A DNA stretch of 64,000 nt from BOG-224 sp963783505 (lineage in GTDB: Bacteria; Acidobacteriota; Terriglobia; Bryobacterales; Bryobacteraceae), in the NCBI GenBank assembly GCA_963783505.1, contig CAWAOP010000054.1, positions 24,735 through 88,734 on the forward strand. The letters are read 5' to 3'. The notes beneath the pieces are model-generated. The model ran no database searches, was not told the origin of the DNA, and saw nothing but the letters and a program-made list of their open reading frames with translations. The translations under genes were made by a program, and so were the position numbers. This document shows positions 52,549 through 62,253 of this stretch, piece by piece (the stretch's first letter is position 1; every line of letters begins with the position of its first letter).

Positions 52549-54183
52549 ATGAGATACTTCCTTTTAGCGACAGTTCTGGCGCTGGCCTCGCTTGCCTTGG
52601 CGCTGGACGGCCAGTTCGGCATTCACGATCCCTCCACCGTCGTTCAATGCGACGGCAAGTTCTACGTTTGGGGGACAGGCGGAACGCCGCTTGTCTCCGA
52701 CGATGGCTGGACTTGGCGCGCTGGGACGCGGGCCTCGCGCAGCGGCATGGCCCCCGACGTGATTCACATCGGCGACCGCTACTACATGTACATTGCCAGC
52801 AACCCCGGGGGGCAGCCCCATGCCGAGATCAACATGATTTGGAGCAAGAGCCTCGACCCGGATTCCCCCGACTACAAATGGGAACAGGGCGGCCTCGTGG
52901 TTTCCACCAACGGCGTTGAAGACTGCAATGGCATCGATCCAGGCGCGTTTCTCGATCCCACCAACGGAACCATGTGGCTCACCTACGGTTCTTATTTCGG
53001 CTACATCCGGCTGGTGCAGCTCGACCCCAAGACGGGAATGCGGCTCAACCCCGCCGTCAAGCCACTCGACGTGGCCATCAACTGCGAAGCCTCGGACATG
53101 ATCTATCACGATGGCTACTACTACCTGCTGGCCACGCATGGCAGTTGCTGCCGCGGTACGGACTCCGGTTACAACATCCGCATGGGCCGCTCGCGGAAAG
53201 TCACCGGCCCGTTCATCGACAACATGGGCGTCGACATGATCAGGGCGGCGGCAAGCAGCTTATCGGCTCGGGCGGCCGCACGGTCGGCGCCGGCCATTTC
53301 GGCCTGCTGGACCTGGGTCAGGGCGTGCAGAAGTTCTCCATGCACTGGGAAGCCGACTGGATAAGGGCGGCGCCAGCGTGCTCGATATCCGTCCGCTGCA
53401 TGTGGAAGGACGGCTGGCCGGTGGCCGGCGAGAACGCCAAGGAAGGCACTTATGAAATCGAATCCCCGCGCACGGGCACCGCGCTTGAGCTGGCGGTAGA
53501 GGGCTCGCCGGTGGGCGGCGGGCGCCGCGGCGGCGGTGGCGGTCGTGGCGCGGGGTTTGGCGGGCCCGGCGGCGGGCGTGGACCTGGAGGCGCTCCAGGC
53601 GCGAGCGCCGCAAGGTGGAGCCCCGCGGAGCGCCAGCCGGAGCGGCGGCTGCGGCGCCTCAGGCCGGCGGACGCGCTCCGGGCGCTCCCGGCGCGGCTCC
53701 TCAAGGCGGCGCGCCCGCCGGACGCGGCGGTGGGGGCGGAGGAATGTTCGGCGGCACGGGCGCCCCGGTTCCGGATCAGAGCGTCGCGGAGGTATCCGCT
53801 AACTGGCCCGTCGGGGAAGATCGATACGTCGCATGGGCGATCTACCTGTGCCAGGCCCAGCAGAAGTGGGCGATTCGCGCCGGCTCCGAACGCCGGCGGT
53901 TATCCGGGCTCGCCGTATTTCAAAATCACCATTGCGGGCACGAACCGTGCGCTGGCAGCCACGGAAGACGCCGAACTGGTGGTGCTGCCCGAGTTCACCG
54001 GCGCGCCGGAACAGCTCTGGCGGATCGACCAGCTTGCCGACGGCTCTTACCGCATCATGCCGAAGGCCGTTCCCAATTCCAAGGAGCCGCATGGCGATTT
54101 CGGCCATCGGCGACAGCTTCGCGACGCTGGAGAAGTTCGACCCGGCGAGCGACAAACAGCACTGGCTGCTTAAGACGCCGTAA
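52549..54183 (+). CDS. Secreted GH43-like glycosidase with lectin-like C-terminus (multiple frameshifts)
   Basis: If repaired this is about 545 residues. The signal peptide (LLATVLALASLALAL) is followed by a five-bladed propeller pattern of glycoside hydrolase family 43: FGIHDPSTVVQCDGKFYVWG, MAPDVIHIGDRYYMYIASNP, CNGIDPGAFLDPTNGTMWLT and NCEASDMIYHDGYYYLLATH. These hold the expected acidic residues (Asp in HDPS, Asp in IDPG, Glu in CEASD). Breaks near 53241, 53362, 53410, 53590-53700, 53820 and 53880 scatter the rest over three frames. The end is a ricin-type lectin-like domain (GAPEQLWRIDQLADGSYRIM). A Gly/Ala/Pro linker lies between. It is probably an arabinan- or xylan-directed enzyme, substrate uncertain. 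Confidence 0.8.
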
Positions 54184-54250
54184 TCGCGCTCGATCGGAGA
54201 CGGAAGAAAGGAAAGACAGGCAAGGCCGAGACCTACGCGAAGGGTCGCAC

Positions 54251-54961
54251 ATGAAAGCGCTCAGCCGATACCAGATGCCGCCGCTTGCAGTATTGGCCGT
54301 GCCGGCGCTTTTGGCGGCCGGCGCCGCCGCCGCCGCCGAGCCTGTTCAGGAACGTCCTCTGACTCGGCCTGTTTCGGCGGCCAGGGCCCCCGATCCGAAC
54401 GGTTACATCCAGCGCTGGCTGCTTCTCGATCCGATTCGCGTGCAGGTTCGCAGCAACCAGCAATTGACCGACAGTTTCGTGCAGGCGGCTTTGAAGAAGG
54501 AGTACTTTCCCGACCAGTTCACCGTGGTTCCGCGGGATGGCGACAAAGTGACTGTCGATAACGCCGAACTCGTGTGGCACGCAGTGGACGCGAGCGGGTA
54601 CAACGTCAACCTGTACCATTTTGCCTACGACCGGGGAAAGCCGGCTCTGAACGCCGTCTACTGGGCTGTGACCATCGTGAACTGCCCGCGGGAGATACGC
54701 GATGCACGCCTGTCGGTCGGCTCCAATTCGGCCTCAATCTGGTGGCTGAACGGCAAGGAAGTGATCGACCTTTATGGCGACCGTCACATGCTGGTGAATG
54801 ATGGCGTATCCAAGCGCCTCACGCTCAATAAGGGGCCGAACATCCTGCGTTGCGCCGTGATCAACTCGCCTGGGCTTAGCAATATGTGCGCGCGGTTTCT
54901 GGATGCGGAGGATAAGCCGCTGAAGGAGATTACGCTCAGCGTAAACGAGGTGCGTAAATGA
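54251..54961 (+). CDS. Secreted beta-sandwich protein, paralogue 1
   Basis: A 236-residue exported protein. The signal peptide is LAVLAVPALLAAGAAAAAEP. The mature part reads DPNGYIQRWLLLDPIRVQ, EYFPDQFTVVPRDGDKVTVD, LVWHAVDASGYNVNLYHFAY, SVGSNSASIWWLNGKEVIDL and LNKGPNILRCAVIN, a galactose-binding-like jelly roll of the kind fused to acetyl xylan esterases and other carbohydrate enzymes. A nearly identical architecture follows at 55060-55864 (a tandem duplication). No catalytic motif is visible, so it probably binds a carbohydrate. It lies 67 bp after the GH43-like gene. Confidence 0.72.
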   Translation: MKALSRYQMPPLAVLAVPALLAAGAAAAAEPVQERPLTRPVSAARAPDPNGYIQRWLLLDPIRVQVRSNQQLTDSFVQAALKKEYFPDQFTVVPRDGDKVTVDNAELVWHAVDASGYNVNLYHFAYDRGKPALNAVYWAVTIVNCPREIRDARLSVGSNSASIWWLNGKEVIDLYGDRHMLVNDGVSKRLTLNKGPNILRCAVINSPGLSNMCARFLDAEDKPLKEITLSVNEVRK

Positions 54962-55059
54962 GCCGCGAGGCAAGGTCCGCCGGTTCCTGAAAACGCATGG
55001 ACCAGAAACGGATTCTAATGACTACCAACAAAGATCGAGAACTTCGAAGAAGGCCTTCT

Positions 55060-55864
55060 ATGACTACTCTCCGCCGCCTCATCCTATTTGCGTCCACAGC
55101 CTTGGCCGGCATGGCCTTTGTCACTATTGCCGCTGCGCAAGCCAACCCGGCCCGCGGCGCTTCGCCTGCCGCTCAAACGAATCCCGCGCCCGCGGTTCCA
55201 ACCCAAGGGCGTGGCGCCGCGCCCGCTCAGGCGAACGCCGCCGCCGCTCCAGCGGCTCGCGGACCCGCGCCCACCCTCACGAAGCCCGCCACGCCAACCA
55301 AGCTGCCGGACGCCCAAGGCTTCATCCCGCGCTGGATGCTCCTGGAACCGATTCCATTCAACAGCCTCACGGAGAACGCCGTTCGCGCGGGCGTGAAGAA
55401 GGAGTACTTTCCCAATCAATTCACCGTGATTCCGAAGGACGGAGACAAAGTGACGGTGGACGGCAAGGAACTCACGTGGCACGCGGTGGACACGAAGCTG
55501 TACAACGTGAATCTCTATCACTTCGCGTGGGCGCTGAACAAGGAGACCTCGAACGTGCTGTTCTGGACGGTCACCGTAGTGAACTGCGCGCAGGATGCGC
55601 CCAACGTGCGATTGGCGGTGGGCTCGAACGCGGCGTCGGTATGGTGGGTGAACGGCGAAGAGGTTGCGAGCCTGTTCCTTGATCGCCAGACCGTGATTGA
55701 CGACGCGCGTCTCCAAGCGCATCACGCTGAAGAAGGGCCCGAACGTAGTCCGCGCCGCGGTGATCAACGGCGGCGGAGCCACGGACTTCTGCGCTCGGTT
55801 CCTCGATGGGGACGACAAGCCGCTGAAGGGGTACACGGTGAGCTTATCGATGCCGAGCAATTAA
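55060..55864 (+). CDS. Secreted beta-sandwich protein, paralogue 2 (frameshift)
   Basis: About 268 residues in total. A signal peptide (LILFASTALAGMAFVTIAAA) is followed by an Ala/Pro/Gln-rich linker of about 50 residues absent from paralogue 1. It then has the same domain: AQGFIPRWMLLEPIPFNSL, EYFPNQFTVIPKDGDKVTVD, ELTWHAVDTKLYNVNLYHFA and SNAASVWWVNGEEVASLF. Near 55708 one extra base shifts the frame. The other frame continues VSKRITLKKGPNVVRAAVIN to a stop at 55862-55864, matching the end of paralogue 1. It arose by tandem duplication. The linker difference suggests different attachment or spacing. Confidence 0.74.
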
Positions 55865-56085
55865 GTCGCTCAAATGGGTCTACCGAAAACCCGCGCCCGC
55901 CGGGCGGCGGTTCCGCCACCTTCCGATAGCCCAATCTCGGAACCGCGATAGACACTTCGGGCCCATTCGAGCCACAAGTGGGAATCGGGCGCGATACCGC
56001 CGAGTGGATGCGGGATCACCATGCGATCTCGTTTTCCGGGAACCTGGCTTACCGGAAACCCAGCCCGGAGTCGCGGTAGGGACGA

Positions 56086-57717
56086 TCATCGCTGACCGCC
56101 CCCCGCACAGATCCGTACGAGCGCATTTAACGCATACGGCTCTTGCCTCGGATATTTGGCGTCAAACCGATCATGGGGATACGGATGGAGAACCTGTGGC
56201 TGGGGCAGCCACCGGGCGAATAACCTTCCCAGCCGCTCCCAACTGGGCGGATGCCGTTGGCTCCGGCGGCACAGGACGTGCCGCCAGATCCGCGTAATCC
56301 GCTGTCGAAACGCTGCCAGGGTCGGAATATTTCCCGGCACTGCGTGGTACTGATAGTAGCCGCGGACGACCGATTGCAGCCATTTGCCCGTGCTTCGCAG
56401 CGGTTCGTGCATGCGGTTCCGCAGCTCCCCCTTGATGGCTTGGAGCTTGGCCCGCATCTTCTTCGCCGCCGTCTTCCGCCGGACAATAAAGCTTTTGCCA
56501 TTTCTGGCCTTCCCGCAGATATGCGTGAACCCCAGGAAGTCGAACGTCTCCGGCTTGCCTTTTCCCCGCTCCCGTCGATTCGAGATGGCAAACCTCCCGA
56601 ACTCGATCAGTCGCGTTTTCTCCGGGTGCAGTTCCAGCCCGAACTTCGCCAGCCGTTCCTCCAACTCTTTCCGGAACCGCTCGGCTTCCGCCCGATGCTC
56701 GAAGCCCAGCACGGCGTCGTCGGCGTAGCGTAGGACGATTATCTCGCCCCGCGCCCGCTTCTTCCGCCATGCCTGCACCCACAGATCGAAGGCGTAATGC
56801 AGGTAGATGTTGGCCAGCAGGGGCGATATCACGGCCCCTTGCGGCGTGCCTACCTTGCTCTCAGACCACTCCCCATCCTCGGACACTCCCGCCTTCAGCC
56901 ATTTCCGGATCAGGCGGAGCACCCTCGGATCGGCCACCCGGTGCTCGACGAACTTCATCGTCCATCCGTGGTCCATGTTGTCGAAGAACCCCCGAATGTC
57001 CAAGTCCAGCACCCAATTCACCCGCCGCCGTGTGAGTCCGACCATCAATGCGTCCAGCGCTTGATGCTGGCTGCGCCCCGGCCGGAACCCGTACGAGAAT
57101 CCCACAAAGTCGTTCTCGTAAATCTGATTGAGAATGGCGACCACGGCCTGTTGAACGATCTTGTCCTCCAGCGCCGCGACCCCCAACGGTCGCAACCGCC
57201 CGTCGGCTTTCGGTATGTACACTCTCCGGGATGGCTGCGCCCGATAGGCGCCCCGGTGAATGCGGCTGTGCAGGTCCGTCAGGCGACCCTCCAGCCCTTC
57301 CTCGTACTCCTTCCATCGCACTCCGTCCACTCCCGGCGCGGCTTCCCGCTTCAGAACGTAGAAGCTTTCCCGCAGCAGCGCGGGCGTCAGATGGTGCAGC
57401 AGCGTGGTGAATCGTTCCTCCTTCTTCTCCTTAGCTGCTTGACGCACACCCGCCAGTCCCTGAGACACGCGACTTCTCCCGTCCTGTGCCGGTGGCGTGC
57501 GGTCCTGGCCGATGTTCTCCTCGGCCTGCGCCCTTCCCTCCCCAACCTCCGCCGTCGAACCCATCCCTGCTGGTTCTCCTTTGTTCGGCTGGTTCACGGG
57601 TACTACGGCGCAGTCCGACTCCTCCACACCGTGCGCGCCAGACGTGCGGCTGATCGCCTTCTCTGGCCGGCCTGCCGTGCTCTCAGGCGATGCGGAGGTC
57701 TCCCGGTTCTCGCGCAT
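56086..57717 (-). CDS. ltrA: Group II intron reverse transcriptase/maturase
   Basis: A 543-residue intron-encoded protein. The leader resembles that of known bacterial maturases (RENRETSAS, VNQPNKGEPA, RVSQGLAGVRQAAKEKKEE). RT motifs are APGVDGVRWKEYEEG, RRVYIPKADGRLRPLGV, GFSYGFRPGRSQHQALDAL, WVLDLDIRGFFDNMDH, GTPQGAVISPLLANIYLHY and the active-site YADD (about residues 331-334). The maturase/thumb X domain covers roughly residues 430-540. No HNH endonuclease domain follows, as in class C and similar introns that use nascent lagging-strand or terminator sites. The gene is complete and uninterrupted, which suggests recent activity. Confidence 0.93.
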   Translation of the reverse strand: MRENRETSASPESTAGRPEKAISRTSGAHGVEESDCAVVPVNQPNKGEPAGMGSTAEVGEGRAQAEENIGQDRTPPAQDGRSRVSQGLAGVRQAAKEKKEERFTTLLHHLTPALLRESFYVLKREAAPGVDGVRWKEYEEGLEGRLTDLHSRIHRGAYRAQPSRRVYIPKADGRLRPLGVAALEDKIVQQAVVAILNQIYENDFVGFSYGFRPGRSQHQALDALMVGLTRRRVNWVLDLDIRGFFDNMDHGWTMKFVEHRVADPRVLRLIRKWLKAGVSEDGEWSESKVGTPQGAVISPLLANIYLHYAFDLWVQAWRKKRARGEIIVLRYADDAVLGFEHRAEAERFRKELEERLAKFGLELHPEKTRLIEFGRFAISNRRERGKGKPETFDFLGFTHICGKARNGKSFIVRRKTAAKKMRAKLQAIKGELRNRMHEPLRSTGKWLQSVVRGYYQYHAVPGNIPTLAAFRQRITRIWRHVLCRRSQRHPPSWERLGRLFARWLPQPQVLHPYPHDRFDAKYPRQEPYALNALVRICAGGGQR

Positions 57718-57941
57718 GAAGTTTCTTAGCGTGCGCGGGGTCTATGACTACGCAGGGTCCGTCACAGGCTCGCGTTTATCGCCTGCCACGATGTGGCCTT
57801 CCCCATACGCCCACAGGGTCGGCACCCTGAATTATCTTTTCGCAGCTCGATACCCGGCCCACTAATGCCTCTGTCTACGCTTCACTTCCCGCCTCACGGC
57901 GGGCCGCGCAGGACCCGAGGTCAAGATGGATCGCTACTCCT

Positions 57942-57980
57942 TTCTTGTGAGACTTTGCATTTCTTGTGAGACTCTTGCAT
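57942..57980. repeat. Tandem 19/20-bp repeat in the intron 5' region
   Basis: Two adjacent units, ttcttgtgagactttgcat (57942-57960) and ttcttgtgagactcttgcat (57961-57980), differ by one inserted base. In the intron RNA (minus strand) they lie within the first 75 bases, in domain I. Their function is unknown. They may reflect slippage or a repeated structural element. Confidence 0.65.
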
Positions 57981-58028
57981 TCTCTACTTCATGCCGGTTT
58001 ATCCCGGCGCACGGGCGTAAGAGAATAG

Positions 58029-58153
58029 CCCAGCGCGCGAGAGTCTGTGAAAAAATTCCAGATTCGCCGATTTTCCACAAGGTAAGTCGCTGCAAACACG
58101 ACGAGGCAAAAATGGTTTTTGGGGCATTTCTTCACAGACTCGCGAGCGCTGGG
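58029..58153. repeat. MITE-like element with 23-bp inverted repeats
   Basis: The arm cccagcgcgcgagagtctgt (from 58029 to 58051) pairs with the reverse complement of 58131-58153 at 21 of 23 positions. The spacer is 79 bp. No gene lies in it. The right flank carries agccccggcaggggcga, resembling the cluster at 8451-8466. The putative group II intron starts 17 bp from the left arm. Confidence 0.78.
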
Positions 58154-58238
58154 AACTGAGCACGCTCCCAACAGCCCCGGCAGGGGCGAAAGACCGCGCG
58201 CAGCGGCTGGGTATACAACCAGGTGTGCGTGCTAAGCT

Positions 58239-58451
58239 GTGCCTATGGAGCTCACTATTGAGCTTGATCGCGAACTCGATGGTCGTTGGATCGCGGAGGT
58301 ACTGGAGTTGAATATTCTCCTGTACGGCGACTCAAAGCAGGATGCGATTCAACGGGCGCAGTCTGCCGCGCGGGAGATAGTCCAGGACCGGATCGCTCAT
58401 GGCGAGTTGCCTCCCGATTCGGCTGAAGCCGTGTTCGCGATTGCCGCATGA
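58239..58451 (+). CDS. hicB: HicB-family antitoxin
   Basis: A 68- to 70-residue HicB-like protein (MELTIELDRELDGRWIAEVL, then GDSKQDAIQRAQSAAREIVQ). ATG at 58245 is preferred, and GTG at 58239 gives two more residues. It overlaps the downstream HicA by four bases (ATGA) and would neutralise it. It differs clearly in sequence from the HicB at 4912, so the two modules are not recent duplicates. It lies immediately beyond the inverted-repeat element. Confidence 0.85.
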   Translation: MPMELTIELDRELDGRWIAEVLELNILLYGDSKQDAIQRAQSAAREIVQDRIAHGELPPDSAEAVFAIAA

Positions 58452-58660
58452 GTTCTTGGCCCGCGGCGAAGGCGCGCCGCGTATTCGCCGCCTTACGGCG
58501 GATCGGATGGCGTCACGACCGTACGGTGGGATCTCATAAAATCATGAAAAAAGACGGATGGCCCGACTATCCGTTCTCGTTCCACGACCCGGAGGAACTT
58601 GGCCCCGCGATCCTTGCCAAGATTTCAAAAAGGACCGGTCTTCAGCCAAAAGACCTGTGA
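58448..58660 (+). CDS. hicA: HicA-family toxin
   Basis: A 70-residue HicA mRNA interferase with a dsRBD-like fold. The conserved helix (AKARRVFAALRRIGW) and the catalytic His segment (VGSHKIMKKDG) are visible, and FSFHDPEELGPAILAKISKR follows the expected core. The gene is complete in one frame, unlike the HicA near 5113. It overlaps hicB by four bases. Length is typical. Confidence 0.88.
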   Translation: MSSWPAAKARRVFAALRRIGWRHDRTVGSHKIMKKDGWPDYPFSFHDPEELGPAILAKISKRTGLQPKDL

Positions 58661-58754
58661 CTGTGCTCAGCGCCCGACCGTCCGGTTAACCGGCGCCATT
58701 CCCGACGATCGAAAACGGTCGGCGGGAGCTCTAGGCGCCGCTGTTGAAGCCGCC

Positions 58755-61700
58755 TCAGAATTCCACCCTGGCCTGAAACGCGATCATTCGCGGCGAGCTG
58801 TCGCCGCCCAACCCGACGCCCAATAGCCCCGTCGGCGGCGAAGTCGGGTAGCTGAGCGCTCCGAATCCCGTCTGGGTGGATGGCTTTCCCGGAATTCCGG
58901 CATTTACCACCACCGGAAGGCCGAAATTCGGGTGGTTGAACACGTTGAAGAACTGGCCTTCGACGCGCAGCTTCATGCGCTCGCTCAATCGAAACCACTT
59001 GGTCAGATACAGGTCGCTCCAGAAGAAATTCGGACCACGCAGCGCGTTCCGGCCGAGATTGCCGAATTGGCAATTCCGCGCGTTATCTCCGCCATTACAC
59101 GCGCCGGTGCTCGGGTTGACCGACGAAACAAATGCATCGGGATTGAGCCACTGGATCGTCCCCGCCTGCGTGATGCCGGGAATGGGATTATGTTCGTACA
59201 GCGGCACGCCGGAAACAACGCTGGCGTATTGCGGGCCGCCGCCCTGCACGATGCCGTTTCCATTGGCGGAGTAGGCCGCGCTCAGGACCGAAAATGGCAG
59301 GCCGCTATGAAAGAACACGGTTCCGGATACCTGCCATCCGTCGAACGCCCCGGCCAGCAGGCGATTCCGGAACTTGACCGGCAACTGATAAACGTACTGG
59401 GCGGTGAAGTTGTGGCGCACGTCGTAATCGCAGGGGCCGTATTGGCGGCCCAACTCGCCCGGCAGCGGCGAGAGAATGGCGCCCGCCGCGAAAGGCAGGA
59501 ACCCGCCGTTCGAAACCGTGTCCATGCAGCGGCTGAACGTGTAGTTGACCTGGACTTCCAAGCCGTGGGCCATTCGCTTTTCCGCCGTCAACTGAAGTCC
59601 GTTGTAGTGGCTATTCGCTCCTGTGTTCAGTTGCGTGACCGCCCCGAAACGCGGATCGAGCGGCTGCCCGTAAGGGAACGGCGCGAAGCAGCCCTGGCAG
59701 ACCGTCTGATACCCGTTGGCCTGCGTCTCATAGGGTTGATCGACTGCGCGCGTGCCCACGTACTGAGCCCGCAGATTGGCCGCATTGCCGAGCTGGTGTT
59801 CAAGCGCGAAGCTCCACTGCATGAAGTAAGGCGCATGGAGCGTGCCATCCGGGACGGCGGTGATGGCAATCGGCGGAAGACAGGCATTGCGATTCGCCAG
59901 GGGCGAGGCGCAGGAGAGCTCGCTCTGCGCGAAGCCCTGGATGAATTGTCGATTGGCCGCCGCCGCGGCATCGAGGGCGCTGTTCGGCGCGCCGGGGGCG
60001 ATGGCCATTCCGCCCACCGTGCCCAGCAGTCCGCCCTGAAAAGTATTCGAGTACGGAGGGTTGGTTCCCACCAGGTTGGCCACGCTACCCGGAAGGATAT
60101 CGCTGAACAGGCCGAAGCCCGTCCGCAGCACCGTATTCGGCGCCGCCTGCCACGCAAGGGCGGTTCTGGGCTGGAGGATTGCCGCGGGCGTCGCGGCGAA
60201 AACAGTCCCCTGCTCGGTTTGAATCGCCCGGTTCAGCGGCTGATTCACATCGTGGGAAATGGAAGCGAACGAACCGGCGAGGCGCGCCACGGCGTCATGC
60301 GGGTTTAGCGGATTGGAATTGTACGTGTCGCGGATGCCGAAGGTCCAGGTCAGTGTCCGCGTGAGCTTCCAGGTGTCTTGCGCGTAGAAATCCAGATTGA
60401 GGAAGTTGAACGGCTGCGAATTCGCCAGCGGAAACGTCTCCGAAGCCGTCGATGCGACGCCGTAGATGTACTGCGGCAAGGTGGCGTAGGTGACGGTGGG
60501 GACCGTGCCCTCGCCGAAATCGTAATCGTTCAGCCGCAAAATGCGGTTGTTCGTGCCGAAGCGGAACTCGTGCTCTCCGGCCGTCCATGCCAGGTTGTCG
60601 TTGATGAAGAAGCGGCTTGCGCGCCGCCCCTGCACCCAGGTGTTATCGAGCCCTCCCAGCGGGGTGAACGGAGCATTGGCGCCGCTGCCTTCGAAAACGA
60701 TGGGGAATGCCGCCAGAGTTTGGTGCAAATCGGCCGGGCCGAACAGGCTTTCATACCACGAGAACGCAGGGTTGAAATAGTTCACCAGATTCCCGGAGAA
60801 CACGTGCGTGTGGCCGGCCGCGAAGGAGTACAGCGGCTGCGGCGAGATCGCGTCGAAGATCGGATTGATCGGATCGGTATAGGCGGCCTGCAATCCCGTA
60901 TCGGACTGAAAACGGGACCAGATCATGTTCTTCGCGTCGATGTTGTAATCCACGCGGGCCGTCTGCACCTGCTCGTGGTCGTCGCTCGAATGCGAAACGC
61001 TCTGACGGTTTGCGCAGCCGTTGCCGTTGGGTGGGCTTCCGCCCGCGGCGCTTCCGTCGCTGTCGAATGGGCAGCCGAGGACCGTGAGCGGCGTCCCCGC
61101 CGTGTTGCCATACAGCGAAAACATCTTCTGGTAGAACGGCGCGAGCTGCGGCGCGGGTTTGTAAACCGATCCGGTGATGGAATCCACGCCGCCGAGCGGC
61201 AACTGCCGCAGGACGTAGCTCTGAAACGCCGGTGTGGGCACGGTGGTTGCTGTGACGATGGGCAGCGCGATCCGCACCCATTCGGAATCGAAAAAGAAGA
61301 ACAGCTTGTTGCGGCCGATCGGGCCTCCCAAACTGCCACCGAAGTGATTCACCGTCGCGCGCGGCTTATGGTTGCCCGGCGTGGCGTTGGTAAAGAAATC
61401 CGCCGCGCTGAACTTCGACCCGTCCCACAGCTCGTATAGGTTTCCGTGAAACTGGTTGGTTCCGGATTTCGTGACGTAATTCACCTGAGAAGCGCCGTAT
61501 CTGCCTTGATCGACCGCATAGGAAACCGTGTTGACGGTCACCTCCGCAATCGAATTCAAGCCCAACACCAGGTTCGTCGAAAGGCCGCTGTTCAGGTTGG
61601 TCAGGGGGTCGTTGGTCTCCAGGCCGTCGACGATGTAGCCGTTCGAGAGCGACGGCAGGCCGTTGAACTGCACGTTGCCATAACCGTTCGTGCCGCCGAC

Positions 61701-62244
61701 GAAATCGTTGCCGCTGCCGGCCGTGTTCATCAGAGCGCCGGCGGCGAATTGCAACGGATAGGTCATGTCGCCGCCCGGATCCGGGAGGTTCTCGATGGCC
61801 TTCGCCGTCAGGGTCGTCGAGGTATTGGCATTCTCCGGGTTGATCAGACGCCGCTCGGTCCACCACCTCGACGCTTTGGCTAAGGGAAGCCAGCTTGAGC
61901 TTGAAATCGACCGTTTGTTTCTGGCCCAGTCCGGCAGCCACGGAGTTATGCCGCTGCGCTTCAAAGCGGTCCGCCTCGACTTTCACCGCGTATAGGCCGG
62001 GCTTGAGTTGCGGAAAACTGAACCGCCCGGACTCATCCGTTTTGACGGATCGCGTGAGACCGTTTTCGATATTCGTGGCGGTCACCGATGCGTCGGGAAT
62101 CGCGGCCCCGGCGGGATCGGCGACCGCGCCGACGATGGCGCTGGTGGTCTCGCCTTGAGCCAGGGCCGGAATGCGCGCCCCGAACGCGCAGGCCAGAAAG
62201 ACCACGGATTGCAACAGGCGTACCCAGCGCTCTAATTTAGGCAT
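58755..62244 (-). CDS. Oar-like TonB-dependent receptor (single frameshift)
   Basis: About 1,163 residues. The N-terminus is MPKLERWVRLLQSVVF with a signal peptide ending near ALAQG, then a carboxypeptidase-regulatory-like domain (SAIVGAVADPAGAAIPDASV, GRFSFPQLKPGLYAVKVE). Near 61860 the frame shifts by one base (SVEVV to ERRLINPENANT). The plug and barrel follow: GNVQFNGLPSLSNGYIVDGL, then VTVNTVSYAVDQGRYGASQV and later LLGVGLGGDSSPRMIAFQAR at the C-terminus, the Oar type common in Acidobacteriota. It probably imports metal chelates or glycans across the outer membrane. It is divergent from the DtxR-like regulator, and its start overlaps a palindromic operator. Confidence 0.86.
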
Positions 62245-62253
62245 ACCTAAATT
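62234..62253. promoter_or_regulatory. DtxR/MntR-like palindromic operator
   Basis: The palindrome is AATTTAGG-CATA-CCTAAATT, with perfect 8-bp arms (62234-62241 and 62246-62253). It resembles the TTAGG/CCTAA half-sites of DtxR, IdeR and MntR boxes. It covers the receptor ATG (62242-62244 on the minus strand) and abuts its -10 box, so a bound regulator would block the promoter. The divergent DtxR-family gene starts 86 bp away and is the obvious candidate. Confidence 0.8.

Larger units (their letters stand above)
56010..58012 (-). mobile_element. Group II intron
   Basis: On the minus strand the intron RNA probably begins with the canonical GTGCG at 58012, about 300 bp upstream of the maturase start. 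Its 3' end lies near 56010, past the end of the maturase. A hairpin at about 56067-56114 with GC-rich lower and upper stems and a two-base bulge (ggggcggtc/gatcgtccc) may be domain V. A second stem, ccgggctgg/ccag-ccgg, follows it and resembles domain VI. The 5' boundary is moderately supported and the 3' boundary is approximate. The total length of about 2 kb is normal for an intron encoding a protein. It lies about 17 bp from a 23-bp inverted repeat. Confidence 0.72.

Noticed and set aside
56086..57717. A retron or diversity-generating retroelement
   Set aside because: The protein has the maturase leader, X domain and group II intron context. No msr/msd or variable-repeat target is visible.
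58932..60308. A long plus-strand frame opposite the TonB receptor
   Set aside because: The receptor barrel reads continuously on the minus strand. The plus frame is an antisense artefact.
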